Positions 1-5,198 of a DNA stretch of 5,198 nucleotides are shown here, piece by piece. Numbering within the stretch: position 1 is the stretch's first letter; the number at the start of each line of letters is the position of its first letter. A program made the translations under genes and the position numbers. This DNA is from Anaerolineales bacterium (lineage in GTDB: Bacteria > Chloroflexota > Anaerolineae > Anaerolineales > Villigracilaceae), in the NCBI GenBank assembly GCA_020847355.1, contig JADLCG010000341.1, forward strand, positions 1 through 5,198, given 5' to 3'. Below the pieces are notes generated by a model. It saw nothing but the letters and a program-made list of their open reading frames with translations, had not been told where the DNA came from and did no database searches.

Positions 1-359
1 ACATTGACTGTGTCGGTATAAAGCGTTTTTCCGTCATTCGCGTTATCTGCTGAAAGCAAATGCCGCCAAGTAGGGATTAATTCTCCACGCCCATCATCCA
101 GCATGGTGTAGCGATGCGCCTGTTGTTCGTGCTCTGCAGCTTGAGTGATGACAATTTTCTGCTTTCCAAAAGAGAGAATGCCGAACAGTTTCATCTCTAC
201 GGTGTATTCGCCCGCTTGCCAAACTTCGGGTAAATCTCCATGAATAGGGATAAATTTAATCAAAGGCATACCAATATAATGAAGCAACTTTGTTTTGCTC
301 ACTTCTTGCCAAGTTCGTTCGGGGGATATATTAAAGATAGAAGATTGTTTTACAAACAT
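1..359 (-). CDS. Probable SRPBCC (START/Bet v1-like) domain protein, C-terminus missing
   Basis: The reading frame opens with ATG at 359 and runs without a stop to the left edge, giving 119 codons; the 3' end lies outside the window. The opening (SSIFNISPERTWQEVS, residues 6-21) is the usual first strand and helix of SRPBCC proteins, in which a short strand is followed by a 'spe..W..v' helix. Alternating hydrophobic strands follow (EYTVEMKLFG, KQKIVITQAA), then a late strand with WRHLL and TLYTDTV, which suits the antiparallel sheet of that fold. Such proteins bind lipids, polyketides or other hydrophobic ligands in a cavity; no ligand can be named here. No signal peptide or membrane segment is seen. 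The start is 2 nt after the stop of the methyltransferase gene (TAA-CT-ATG), with GAAGG about 10 nt upstream, so it is the last visible gene of the operon and is probably translationally coupled. The fold call is by pattern only and should be treated as moderate. Confidence 0.6.
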   Translation of the reverse strand, partial: MFVKQSSIFNISPERTWQEVSKTKLLHYIGMPLIKFIPIHGDLPEVWQAGEYTVEMKLFGILSFGKQKIVITQAAEHEQQAHRYTMLDDGRGELIPTWRHLLSADNANDGKTLYTDTVN

Positions 360-361
360 AG

Positions 362-955
362 TTAAAATACCTTCGGTAAAAATTTTCCAGTTCGTTTCAT
401 ATAGTCACGATATTCGTCGCCAAATTTTGCAATCAAGTTGGCTTCTTCTTTCGGCGTGCGAATCGCCATAAGAGTGAACGCCAAAACTCCAAACATGCCG
501 ATAAACCAATTGTCCGCCATCACGCCAAAGGAAACAATCAATAATGAACCAAAGGTATAGAGTGGGTGACGGATATATTTGTAAATTCCACGAGTTACTA
601 ATTTATGTTCTTTGCGAGTTCCGCTGGTGGGAGTGATGCCGCTTCCGATACTGCTAAACAGCCAATACACGCCACAGACTCCAACTACACCGAGTCCAAC
701 GCCGAGCCAGCGAACCCATTCTGGCAACCCAACCTTTGACCATGCCATCCAAGCGGGGTTGATCAAGTACGCAAATGGACTCAGCCAAAGAATCAACCCG
801 CCAATTTTGATGAGGTTCATCATCGCCGAGCCATCTACTTGGCGAGAAATTTTTTCGCCAGTTTCTTTATCTGCTTTCTTGCGGAAATAAATTGAAATGC
901 TCATGCCGCTCAACAAAAGCGTCGCGGCTAAAATGCGGAAAATGTTTTCGTTCAT
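362..955 (-). CDS. ICMT/PEMT-like integral membrane methyltransferase
   Basis: This 197-residue membrane protein has the C-terminal signature of the isoprenylcysteine carboxyl methyltransferase / phospholipid methyltransferase superfamily: LVTRGIYKYIRHPLY (residues 119-133, with the RHPxY core at 129-133) and EEANLIAKFGDEYRDYMKRT (170-189) before FLP. In characterised members these two motifs build the S-adenosylmethionine site, with His and Glu residues as contacts. Hydrophobic spans lie near residues 6-24, 47-65, 81-100 and 133-165 (probably a hairpin of two). Members methylate small lipids, isoprenyl-cysteines or other membrane-buried substrates; the substrate here is unknown and true ICMT activity is unlikely in bacteria. 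The ATG at 955 overlaps the stop of the upstream gene by 4 nt (ATGA), and AAAAGG about 9 nt upstream is a fair ribosome site. The following gene, probably a hydrophobic-ligand-binding SRPBCC protein, and the preceding small membrane protein suggest a shared lipid or isoprenoid role, which is inference. Confidence 0.88.
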   Translation of the reverse strand: MNENIFRILAATLLLSGMSISIYFRKKADKETGEKISRQVDGSAMMNLIKIGGLILWLSPFAYLINPAWMAWSKVGLPEWVRWLGVGLGVVGVCGVYWLFSSIGSGITPTSGTRKEHKLVTRGIYKYIRHPLYTFGSLLIVSFGVMADNWFIGMFGVLAFTLMAIRTPKEEANLIAKFGDEYRDYMKRTGKFLPKVF

Positions 956-1329
956 GATTTATTGCCTTTTATTTTTTCTGTTAGTTCTAAATATTTATCG
1001 TACGGTTCGGCGGTTAAGCCGTCAACTCCATGTTTGGGGAAATAAATACCATGTAAATAAACTTGCCCGATGGTCATCAACCCAATCATGCCCCAAAATG
1101 CATATCTGCTAAATAAAATACCAATGCTTGAAAGCGCGCCGACCACGATTAGGAGTTTTGTAATTCTTCTTTGCATTGGCGTATGTTTTTCAAATTTCTT
1201 GAAAACCACAAAATAGGCAAGGCTGGCAAGCGTGAAGACAATCAGAATTTCTGTCAAACTCACTGCCGGTAAAGAGGGAAATAAAATGGAATTTTCAAAC
1301 ATGATCAATTGCCATAATCGGCGCTTCAA
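952..1329 (-). CDS. Small three-span membrane protein of unknown function
   Basis: I do not recognise a named family. The 125-residue product (from TTG at 1329) has three hydrophobic spans, about residues 25-43, 57-73 and 77-93, with a basic loop (KKFEKHTPMQRR, 44-55) between the first two, which suggests that loop is cytoplasmic. The C-terminal tail contains a distinctive HGIYFPKHGVDGLTAEPYDKY stretch (93-113), rich in His, Pro and Tyr and probably the most conserved part. Two starts are possible. TTG at 1329 has AAGGGA 4 nt upstream; ATG at 1302 would give a 116-residue protein starting MFENSILFP but has no purine-rich site before it. The stop overlaps the methyltransferase start (ATGA), so the two proteins are probably made together and may work together. 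The upstream regulator gene ends 41 nt before the TTG with no terminator between, so the gene probably belongs to the same transcript. Confidence 0.75.
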   Translation of the reverse strand: MKRRLWQLIMFENSILFPSLPAVSLTEILIVFTLASLAYFVVFKKFEKHTPMQRRITKLLIVVGALSSIGILFSRYAFWGMIGLMTIGQVYLHGIYFPKHGVDGLTAEPYDKYLELTEKIKGNKS

Positions 1330-1333
1330 GATT

Positions 1334-1339
1334 TCCCTT
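1334..1339 (-). promoter_or_regulatory. Ribosome binding site AAGGGA supporting the TTG start
   Basis: On the minus strand AAGGGA lies 4 nt before TTG (1329-1327) and about 31 nt before the in-frame ATG at 1302. The ATG has only GGCAATTGATC in front of it, with no Shine-Dalgarno match. This favours TTG as the start of the small membrane protein, although the spacing is a little short and a conserved-start comparison would decide. Confidence 0.45.
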
Positions 1340-1370
1340 GCGATTAACGCGCGACATAAATGTTGAGTAC

Positions 1371-2033
1371 TTAAGTTTCTTCAATAAATATCTTGCTGGT
1401 GATATTTAGACCAAGCACGTGCGTCTTTTTATTAACTTTGACGGTTAAGTTGTGGTCAAAGGGGGAGTAGCTAATTACTTCGATGGGCGTATTGGGCGTC
1501 AATCCGAGTTCCTCCAAATGCCGGAGCAAGTTAGCGTCTGCGCCTTTGATGGATAAAATTTTTCCGGTTTGATCTTTTCGCAGAGCGGAGAGCGGCGTTG
1601 AATCATCGAGGGGCATCTTAAGATCGGCGGTCGGGATCAATTCTCCATGCGGGTCGCGGAGCGGATGCCCTAATGCGGCGGCAATGCGCCTTTCAAAATC
1701 TTCTGAAATCACATGTTCGAGTCGCTCGGCTTCTTCATGCACTTCGTCCCACGAATAGCCAAGCGTTTGCACAAGCCAAGTCTCCAACAAACGATGATGA
1801 CGTATCACTTCAAGCGCGGCTTTTTTGCCTGCTGAAGTTAACGTCACGCCTTGATGTTTTTGATATTCAAGCAATGCAGGTTTTTCGCCAGCCAGTTTTT
1901 GAATCATGCCCGTTACCGAAGCGGGTTTGATGTTTAACTCACGCGCCAAATCATTGGTGCTGGCAGGCGAGCCGTTTTCGGTTAACTCATAAATTGTTTT
2001 GAGATAATCTTGTGTGGAGGTAGATGGTTTCAT
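1371..2033 (-). CDS. DtxR/MntR-family metal-dependent transcriptional repressor (three-domain)
   Basis: The 220-residue protein has the full DtxR layout. The N-terminal winged helix spans about residues 5-65, with recognition helix KPASVTGMIQKLA (36-48) very like that of MntR. The dimerisation and metal-binding helices span about 66-135, with HRLLE (80-84) and VHEEAERLEHVISEDFERR (98-116). A FeoA/SH3-like domain spans about 147-218. Aligned by motif, metal ligands include Asp9, His80, Glu103, Glu106 and His107. Asp9 and Glu103 stand where iron regulators DtxR/IdeR have Met10 and Cys102, and match MntR Asp8 and Glu99, so manganese is the more likely effector; Lys12 replaces MntR Glu11. Known members bind palindromic operators as metal-loaded dimers and repress uptake or homeostasis genes. 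The ATG is 1 nt after the stop of the upstream membrane protein gene, so translation is coupled. A DtxR-like palindrome at the operon promoter suggests autorepression. Family call is firm; metal choice is inference. Confidence 0.95.
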   Translation of the reverse strand: MKPSTSTQDYLKTIYELTENGSPASTNDLARELNIKPASVTGMIQKLAGEKPALLEYQKHQGVTLTSAGKKAALEVIRHHRLLETWLVQTLGYSWDEVHEEAERLEHVISEDFERRIAAALGHPLRDPHGELIPTADLKMPLDDSTPLSALRKDQTGKILSIKGADANLLRHLEELGLTPNTPIEVISYSPFDHNLTVKVNKKTHVLGLNITSKIFIEET

Positions 2034-2034
2034 A

Positions 2035-2724
2035 TCATTTCCAAAGGGCTAATGTTGTGCAAGCAAAGAAAGCCATATAAGCAATGTTGAAGCCTGCGCC
2101 TTCAGTTGCATCACGCACAAAATTCGGCAATATTTTTTTTATCAACTTCCAAGCAAATGTCATTGTGCCTGGGTTGATAAAAGCAATCCAAGTTGGAAAC
2201 AAAGTTTTTCCTGAATACACCAAAGCTGAAAATAAGAGTGAAGCGATTAGGATAAAAACCATTACAGGCGCATAACTGATAATCAAAACTTTTTTATGGC
2301 GTTCAATCATTTTTGCAATCACAGCTTGCGATTTTTCATCCACCTGATTCAAAGCTTGCACATATTCGCCCAGATAATAAAAAGTTCCATGCACAAATGC
2401 CCCGATGACAGAAGCGCATCCAAACAAACCGATAGTTGTTAGCGCCGCCCAAGCATTTGCTCCGCTCAAACCTTGATAAATTTGCCAATAGCCAATCATT
2501 ACCAACGGCGTTCCAAACACGCCGAGCAAAGCGCCCCAAATCATTCGGTTAGGGGAGAGCGCCGCCATTTTTTCTGCATCTGATAATAATTTTGCAAATG
2601 GTTTTAATTTTGGATATTCATCTATGTTAACTTTGCTTGCTAACAAAAGCACATCACCAATGGCATAAAGCAATGCGCCGATGAAAGCGATAAATCCAGC
2701 AGTGGGGAGCGAGATAAGGTACAT
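2035..2724 (-). CDS. Six-span integral membrane protein of unknown function
   Basis: This is the first gene of the minus-strand operon, 229 residues. Hydrophobic spans lie near residues 7-29, 61-83, 92-118, 146-170, 174-190 (weaker) and 209-228. There is no cleavable signal peptide; the first span acts as the anchor. Charged or polar residues fall in or beside the spans: Asp24 in LLYAIGDVLLL, His112 and Glu120 in FVHGTFYYLGEYV, and the pair Asp205/Glu208 before the last span. From memory the pattern (GD in the first span, HGTFYYLGE in the third) resembles an uncharacterised membrane family annotated as DUF6796, which I cannot verify here. The ATG at 2724 is preceded by AGAGGA, 10 nt away. The leader from the predicted transcription start is about 32 nt and carries a DtxR-type palindrome. 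Sharing a transcript with a metal-sensing repressor makes a role in metal transport or envelope response to metal possible, but nothing in the protein proves it. Confidence 0.85.
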   Translation of the reverse strand: MYLISLPTAGFIAFIGALLYAIGDVLLLASKVNIDEYPKLKPFAKLLSDAEKMAALSPNRMIWGALLGVFGTPLVMIGYWQIYQGLSGANAWAALTTIGLFGCASVIGAFVHGTFYYLGEYVQALNQVDEKSQAVIAKMIERHKKVLIISYAPVMVFILIASLLFSALVYSGKTLFPTWIAFINPGTMTFAWKLIKKILPNFVRDATEGAGFNIAYMAFFACTTLALWK

Positions 2725-2742
2725 GCTAATTCTTTCCTCTAA

Positions 2743-2762
2743 AATTTAGTCTTGCCTAAATT
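2743..2762. promoter_or_regulatory. DtxR-type operator palindrome over the minus-strand transcription start
   Basis: The sequence AATTTAGTCTTGCCTAAATT is an inverted repeat: perfect 7-bp arms AATTTAG / CTAAATT, a further C-G pair inside, one mismatch and a central TT (8 of 10 pairs). It is close to the TTAGGC-TT-GCCTAA form typical of operators for DtxR-family regulators. It starts directly downstream of the -10 box of the minus-strand promoter, covering the expected start point, so a bound dimer would block initiation. The operon encodes a DtxR-family repressor as its second gene, which makes it the likely ligand. Confidence 0.7.
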
Positions 2763-2785
2763 ATTTTATACCCTTTGCCTAAAAT
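2763..2785. promoter_or_regulatory. Second, weaker DtxR-type half-site within the promoter spacer
   Basis: TTGCCTAAA at 2775-2783 repeats exactly the right part of the palindrome (2752-2760), 23 bp away, which is about two helical turns and so the same DNA face. The left partner is poor: ATTTTA (2763-2768) pairs with TAAAAT (2780-2785), but the centre does not pair and the ATTTTA arm overlaps the -10 box. It may be a secondary site filled cooperatively by a second dimer, or a chance match in AT-rich promoter DNA. Confidence 0.45.
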
Positions 2786-2792
2786 TTGTCAA
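2763..2792 (-). promoter_or_regulatory. Sigma70-type promoter of the minus-strand operon
   Basis: Read on the minus strand, a perfect -35 box TTGACA (2792-2787) is followed by TATAAAAT (2770-2763). The -10 hexamer can be read as TATAAA with a 16-bp spacer or TAAAAT with an 18-bp spacer. Transcription would begin near 2756, leaving a leader of about 32 nt before the ATG at 2724. The spacer and the start region contain the two GCCTAAA operator copies, so the promoter looks strong by default and repressed by the operon's DtxR-type regulator. Confidence 0.75.
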
Positions 2793-2802
2793 GGATTGGC
2801 GC

Positions 2803-2831
2803 TTGACTCTTGCTAGGGATGTCTGTAAAAT
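2803..2831 (+). promoter_or_regulatory. Sigma70-type promoter of the ROK genes
   Basis: TTGACT (2803-2808) is separated by exactly 17 bp from TAAAAT (2826-2831), close to the consensus at both boxes. Transcription would begin near 2838, giving a leader of about 75 nt before the GTG start. The -35 box is only 10 bp from the -35 box of the opposing promoter, so the two polymerases face away from each other and could compete for the site. An inverted repeat covers the expected start point. Confidence 0.7.
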
Positions 2832-2832
2832 G

Positions 2833-2863
2833 AACTTTGTTAGTCCAGTGAATTTACAAAGTT
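2833..2863. promoter_or_regulatory. Spaced inverted repeat, candidate ROK repressor operator
   Basis: Perfect 8-bp arms AACTTTGT (2833-2840) and ACAAAGTT (2856-2863) are separated by 15 bp, so arm centres are 23 bp apart, about two helical turns. The repeat begins 1 bp after the -10 box of the plus-strand promoter and covers its start point. ROK repressors such as XylR bind inverted repeats containing related TTTGT/ACAAA arms, and the gene downstream encodes one, so autoregulation is likely. A weak RNA hairpin in the leader is a less likely alternative. Confidence 0.5.
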
Positions 2864-2912
2864 TCGGAAAGAGTAAGTCCAACAATATCTTCGTGTAGGC
2901 AAAAGGATACTC

Positions 2913-4058
2913 GTGAAGAAGGCTACTCATCAGCAAACTAAGCAACATAATCGAGATTTAGTCTTGCGGACGCTTTTTTCGCATGAATTGATTAGCCGCG
3001 CTGAAATTGCGCGGATTACCAATTTGACGCGCACGACGGTATCGGAAGTGGTAAGCGGCTTACTTAAAGAAGGTTTAGTGGACGAAGTAGGGCGGGGAGA
3101 ATCGCTGGGCGGGAAAAGCCCAATTTTGTTGAGCATTGTTCCAGACGCAAGATATTTAATCGGTTTGAATTTAGGGCAGGATAAATTCATTGGCGCAATT
3201 GTTAATTTACGGGGCGAAATTAAAGAGACGGTTGAAATCAAAGTTAATGACAGCGATGGAAATAACGCGCTTGAACTGATCTACCAAATTTTAGATGAAT
3301 TAATTGATAAAGGCGTAAAGCCCATTGTCGGCATTGGCGTTGGCACGCCGGGCTTGGTAAATACGCGCGAAGGGGTGATCGTCAATGCGGTGAATCTGGC
3401 TTGGAAGGATTTGCCATTAGCCGGTTTGCTTGAAAAGAAATATGAAATCCCCGTTTCAATTTTGAACGATAGCCAGGCGACTGCAATTGGCGAATACGTT
3501 TACGGCGGCGAACACGAAGCCGACGAGAACTTAATTGTCGTCAATATTCAACATGGCATTGGCGCGGGCATTTTGGTAAATGGAAGATTGTTTCAAGGCG
3601 ACGGCGGCGGAGCGGGCGAAATTGGTCATATTGTGGTGCAGGAAGACGGGCTGAAATGCCGTTGCGGAAAATTCGGCTGTTTGGAAACTGTGGCTGGCGC
3701 GCGCGCTTTGATCAATCAGGTTGGCGTTTCTTCATTTGAACAGGTGGTCGCCGAGTTTTTAGCCAAGCGCAATGGAACTGAAAAAATTGTGACGACAGCG
3801 GGAAAGTACTTGGGCATTTCGCTGGCGAACTTGATCGGTATTTTGAATATTCAGAAAATTGTTTTGACGGGCGACATGATTCAGCTTGGCGAAGTTTGGT
3901 TCGAGGCTGTAAAAAGCTCCATTCGGCAGGCTTCATTAGAAAAGATGTATCAAGGCACAAAACTTGAACTTGGGAATTTGGATTATCGCGCATGTATTCT
4001 GGGCGCGTCTGCGTTTTTGATGCTCGATGATTACTCACTTTTATTTCAGGAAAACTAA
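2913..4058 (+). CDS. ROK-family transcriptional regulator (NagC/XylR type)
   Basis: The 381-residue protein joins a MarR-like winged helix (about residues 12-62; SRAEIARITNLTRTTVSEVVSGL) to a sugar-kinase-like ROK domain (about 80-370), the normal length and layout of ROK repressors. The ROK signature is intact: E236 and H239 of GEIGH, then C249, C251 and C256 of CRCGKFGC with E258, which bind structural zinc in this family. NDSQATAIGE (185-194) carries the Asp186 that is catalytic in ROK kinases. The phosphate-binding loop reads GLNLGQD (84-90), with Asn86 where kinases have Asp, suggesting it senses sugar rather than phosphorylates it. Such regulators usually leave DNA when they bind a sugar or sugar phosphate; the effector here is unknown. 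The start is GTG, supported by AAGGA 5 nt upstream. The next gene begins 2 nt after its stop, so the two ROK-type proteins are co-transcribed. A palindrome at its promoter suggests autoregulation. Confidence 0.95.
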   Translation: MKKATHQQTKQHNRDLVLRTLFSHELISRAEIARITNLTRTTVSEVVSGLLKEGLVDEVGRGESLGGKSPILLSIVPDARYLIGLNLGQDKFIGAIVNLRGEIKETVEIKVNDSDGNNALELIYQILDELIDKGVKPIVGIGVGTPGLVNTREGVIVNAVNLAWKDLPLAGLLEKKYEIPVSILNDSQATAIGEYVYGGEHEADENLIVVNIQHGIGAGILVNGRLFQGDGGGAGEIGHIVVQEDGLKCRCGKFGCLETVAGARALINQVGVSSFEQVVAEFLAKRNGTEKIVTTAGKYLGISLANLIGILNIQKIVLTGDMIQLGEVWFEAVKSSIRQASLEKMYQGTKLELGNLDYRACILGASAFLMLDDYSLLFQEN

Positions 4059-4060
4059 TT

Positions 4061-5198
4061 ATGCAATTGATTCAGCCTAAAATTACCCCACCTTTAGACG
4101 AAGCCTTTCGTCCGGCGATTCTGGCAAATCGAAACTTCCAGCAGGCAGTCAAGCCGGTTGGCGTGCGAGCCGTGATCGGTTTGGAAAGAAGCGCGGAAGA
4201 ATTCTCCCGCCTCGAGACTCTGATCTATCCCGAAGGTCATCCGAATTTTGAAGAGAACTACCAATACATTGAACGCCTAGTCAAGTTTTTACTTTGGCAA
4301 TGCGGCGGACATACGCTTTATTTTAGCGGCAGTCAAAAAGTCGCCGAACATCTTCGCGCAGTTTATTCCGCAGGCGGCGCGCGCAAATTTGATTACGACT
4401 TCATGGGCAAGCAGGTTTACCAAAAGGAATTTACGGTGATCTTCGCGAATGAAGATCAAATCCCCGCCGCGCGCGATAGCGGAAAAGCGCTCGGACGCAA
4501 TATGCAAGGCAATCGCATCGGCTTTGACTTGGGCGCTTCGGATCGAAAGGTGAGCGCGGTCATTGATGGAAATCCAGTCTATAGCGAGGAAGTGGTTTGG
4601 GAACCGAAGAAACATTCTGACCCTGAGTATCACTACAACGAAGTGATGCAGGCTTTGAAAACTGCGGCGAGTAAACTGCCGCGTGTGGATGCAATCGGCG
4701 GAAGTTCGGCGGGTATTTATATTGACAACCGCCCGATGGTAGCTTCTCTGTTTCGCGCCATTCCCGAAGAACGCTACGATGAAATCCGCAATATGTTTTT
4801 ACGCATCCGCGAGGAAATGGGCGTGCCGTTGGAGATTATCAACGACGGCGACGTGACGGCTTTAGCCGGTTCCATGTCCATTGAGGATAACGGCATTTTG
4901 GGCATTGCGCTCGGTTCAAGCGAAGCGGCGGGATATGTCAACGTTGAGGGGAAGATTATGGGCTGGCTGAATGAACTGGCATTCGCTCCGATTGATTACA
5001 GCCCAACGGCTCCGCTGGAAGAATGGTCTGGGGATCAAGGCTGTGGCGCGACTTATTTTTCGCAACAGTGCGCTTTTCGGCTGGCGCCAAACGCCGGAAT
5101 TGAATTGCCCGCCAATGTGACTGACGCAGAGAAGTTGAAATCTGTGCAGGAGAAATTGGAAGCCGGGCATGATGGCGCGAAGAAGATCTGGCAAAGCA
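4061..5198 (+). CDS. Divergent ROK-like (sugar kinase fold) protein, C-terminus missing
   Basis: The frame runs open from ATG at 4061 to the right edge (379 codons). The start follows the ROK regulator stop by 2 nt and has AGGA 9 nt upstream. About 150 N-terminal residues precede the actin-like ATPase fold; they include LERSAEEFSRLETLI (41-55), YIERLVKFLLWQCGG (69-83) and FDYDFMGKQVYQKEFTV (110-126), and match no domain I know. The ATPase part shows GFDLGASDRKVSAVIDG (154-170; phosphate 1), GGSSAGIYI (213-221), INDGDVTALAG (260-270; Asp262 at the ROK catalytic position) and LGIALGSSEAAGYV (280-292; phosphate 2). NELAFAP (304-310) replaces GEIGH: the Glu stays, the His is Phe. GDQGCG (324-329) replaces the CxCGxxGC zinc motif, keeping one Cys. 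The ATP-binding residues appear intact, so phosphotransfer is plausible; substrate unknown. From memory similar proteins occur in several phyla, all uncharacterised, with perhaps 100 more residues. Confidence 0.85.
   Translation, partial: MQLIQPKITPPLDEAFRPAILANRNFQQAVKPVGVRAVIGLERSAEEFSRLETLIYPEGHPNFEENYQYIERLVKFLLWQCGGHTLYFSGSQKVAEHLRAVYSAGGARKFDYDFMGKQVYQKEFTVIFANEDQIPAARDSGKALGRNMQGNRIGFDLGASDRKVSAVIDGNPVYSEEVVWEPKKHSDPEYHYNEVMQALKTAASKLPRVDAIGGSSAGIYIDNRPMVASLFRAIPEERYDEIRNMFLRIREEMGVPLEIINDGDVTALAGSMSIEDNGILGIALGSSEAAGYVNVEGKIMGWLNELAFAPIDYSPTAPLEEWSGDQGCGATYFSQQCAFRLAPNAGIELPANVTDAEKLKSVQEKLEAGHDGAKKIWQS

Noticed and set aside
612..890. 92-codon plus-strand frame opposite the methyltransferase
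   Set aside because: It is antisense to a well-supported gene, and its Thr/Pro/Ser-rich product reflects reverse translation of the membrane protein codons.
1330..1370. Possible terminator between the DtxR-type regulator and the small membrane protein
   Set aside because: Only a 3-bp GCG/CGC pairing is seen and no T-run follows on the minus strand, so transcription probably reads through.
2336..2539. 67-codon minus-strand frame inside the six-span membrane protein gene
   Set aside because: It is an alternative frame on the same strand, nested in a gene with a strong ribosome site and continuous membrane pattern, and has no family features.
2896..2906. TAGGCAA half-site of DtxR type just before the ROK gene start
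   Set aside because: It has no partner arm and overlaps the AAAAGGA ribosome binding site, so the match is most simply explained by chance; it would only merit attention if conserved.
2766..2948. 60-codon minus-strand frame across the divergent promoter region
   Set aside because: It covers both predicted promoters and the start of the ROK regulator gene, has no family resemblance, and its composition is that of regulatory DNA read by chance.
4289..4633. 114-codon minus-strand frame inside the ROK-like gene
   Set aside because: It is antisense to a continuous frame with clear ROK motifs, and its product shows no recognisable domain.
1..5198. Mobile elements, CRISPR arrays, tRNA or rRNA genes, toxin-antitoxin pairs
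   Set aside because: I looked for terminal repeats, regularly spaced repeats, transposase-like frames and cloverleaf patterns on both strands and saw none; nearly all DNA is explained by the seven genes and one regulatory region.

Overview
The window holds two divergent gene blocks that start back to back from a 188-bp intergenic region (2725-2912). It is bacterial: genes are tightly packed with overlapping or nearly overlapping starts and stops, there are Shine-Dalgarno sequences and sigma70-type promoters, and all genes are of bacterial families. The base composition is moderate. The pairing of a three-domain DtxR-type regulator, an ICMT-like methyltransferase and a ROK regulator with a divergent ROK-like protein reminds me of Chloroflexota (Anaerolineae-like) genomes. 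That assignment is an inference from family impressions, because the window has no rRNA or other marker gene.

Minus-strand block (2724 down to the left edge): a probable five-gene operon. In transcription order it encodes a six-span membrane protein of unknown function, a DtxR/MntR-type metal-dependent repressor, a small three-span membrane protein, an ICMT/PEMT-like membrane methyltransferase, and the start of a protein that looks like an SRPBCC (START/Bet v1-like) lipid-binding protein cut by the window edge. Most junctions are coupled (1-nt gap, ATGA overlap, 2-nt gap). The promoter has a perfect TTGACA -35 box and a TATAAAAT -10 region. A 20-bp palindrome of the DtxR type (arms AATTTAG / CTAAATT around a GCC half-site) sits where transcription should begin, and a second TTGCCTAAA copy lies in the promoter spacer. 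The simplest reading is that the operon's own regulator represses it when the metal is replete. The metal ligands visible in the regulator are closer to the manganese type (Asp at position 9, Glu at 103) than to the iron type. No recognised metal transporter is encoded in the part seen.

Plus-strand block (2913 to the right edge): a ROK-family sugar-responsive repressor with an N-terminal winged helix, followed 2 nt later by a divergent ROK-like protein with an unusual N-terminal region of about 150 residues and a degraded zinc site, truncated by the window edge. Their promoter (TTGACT-17-TAAAAT) is followed by a spaced inverted repeat (AACTTTGT...ACAAAGTT) over the expected transcription start, a good candidate for the ROK repressor's own operator.

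No RNA genes, insertion sequences, CRISPR arrays, integration sites or clear terminators were found. The most useful leads are the operator architecture of the divergent region, the set of membrane and lipid-type genes apparently under metal control, and the uncharacterised ROK-like protein paired with the repressor.
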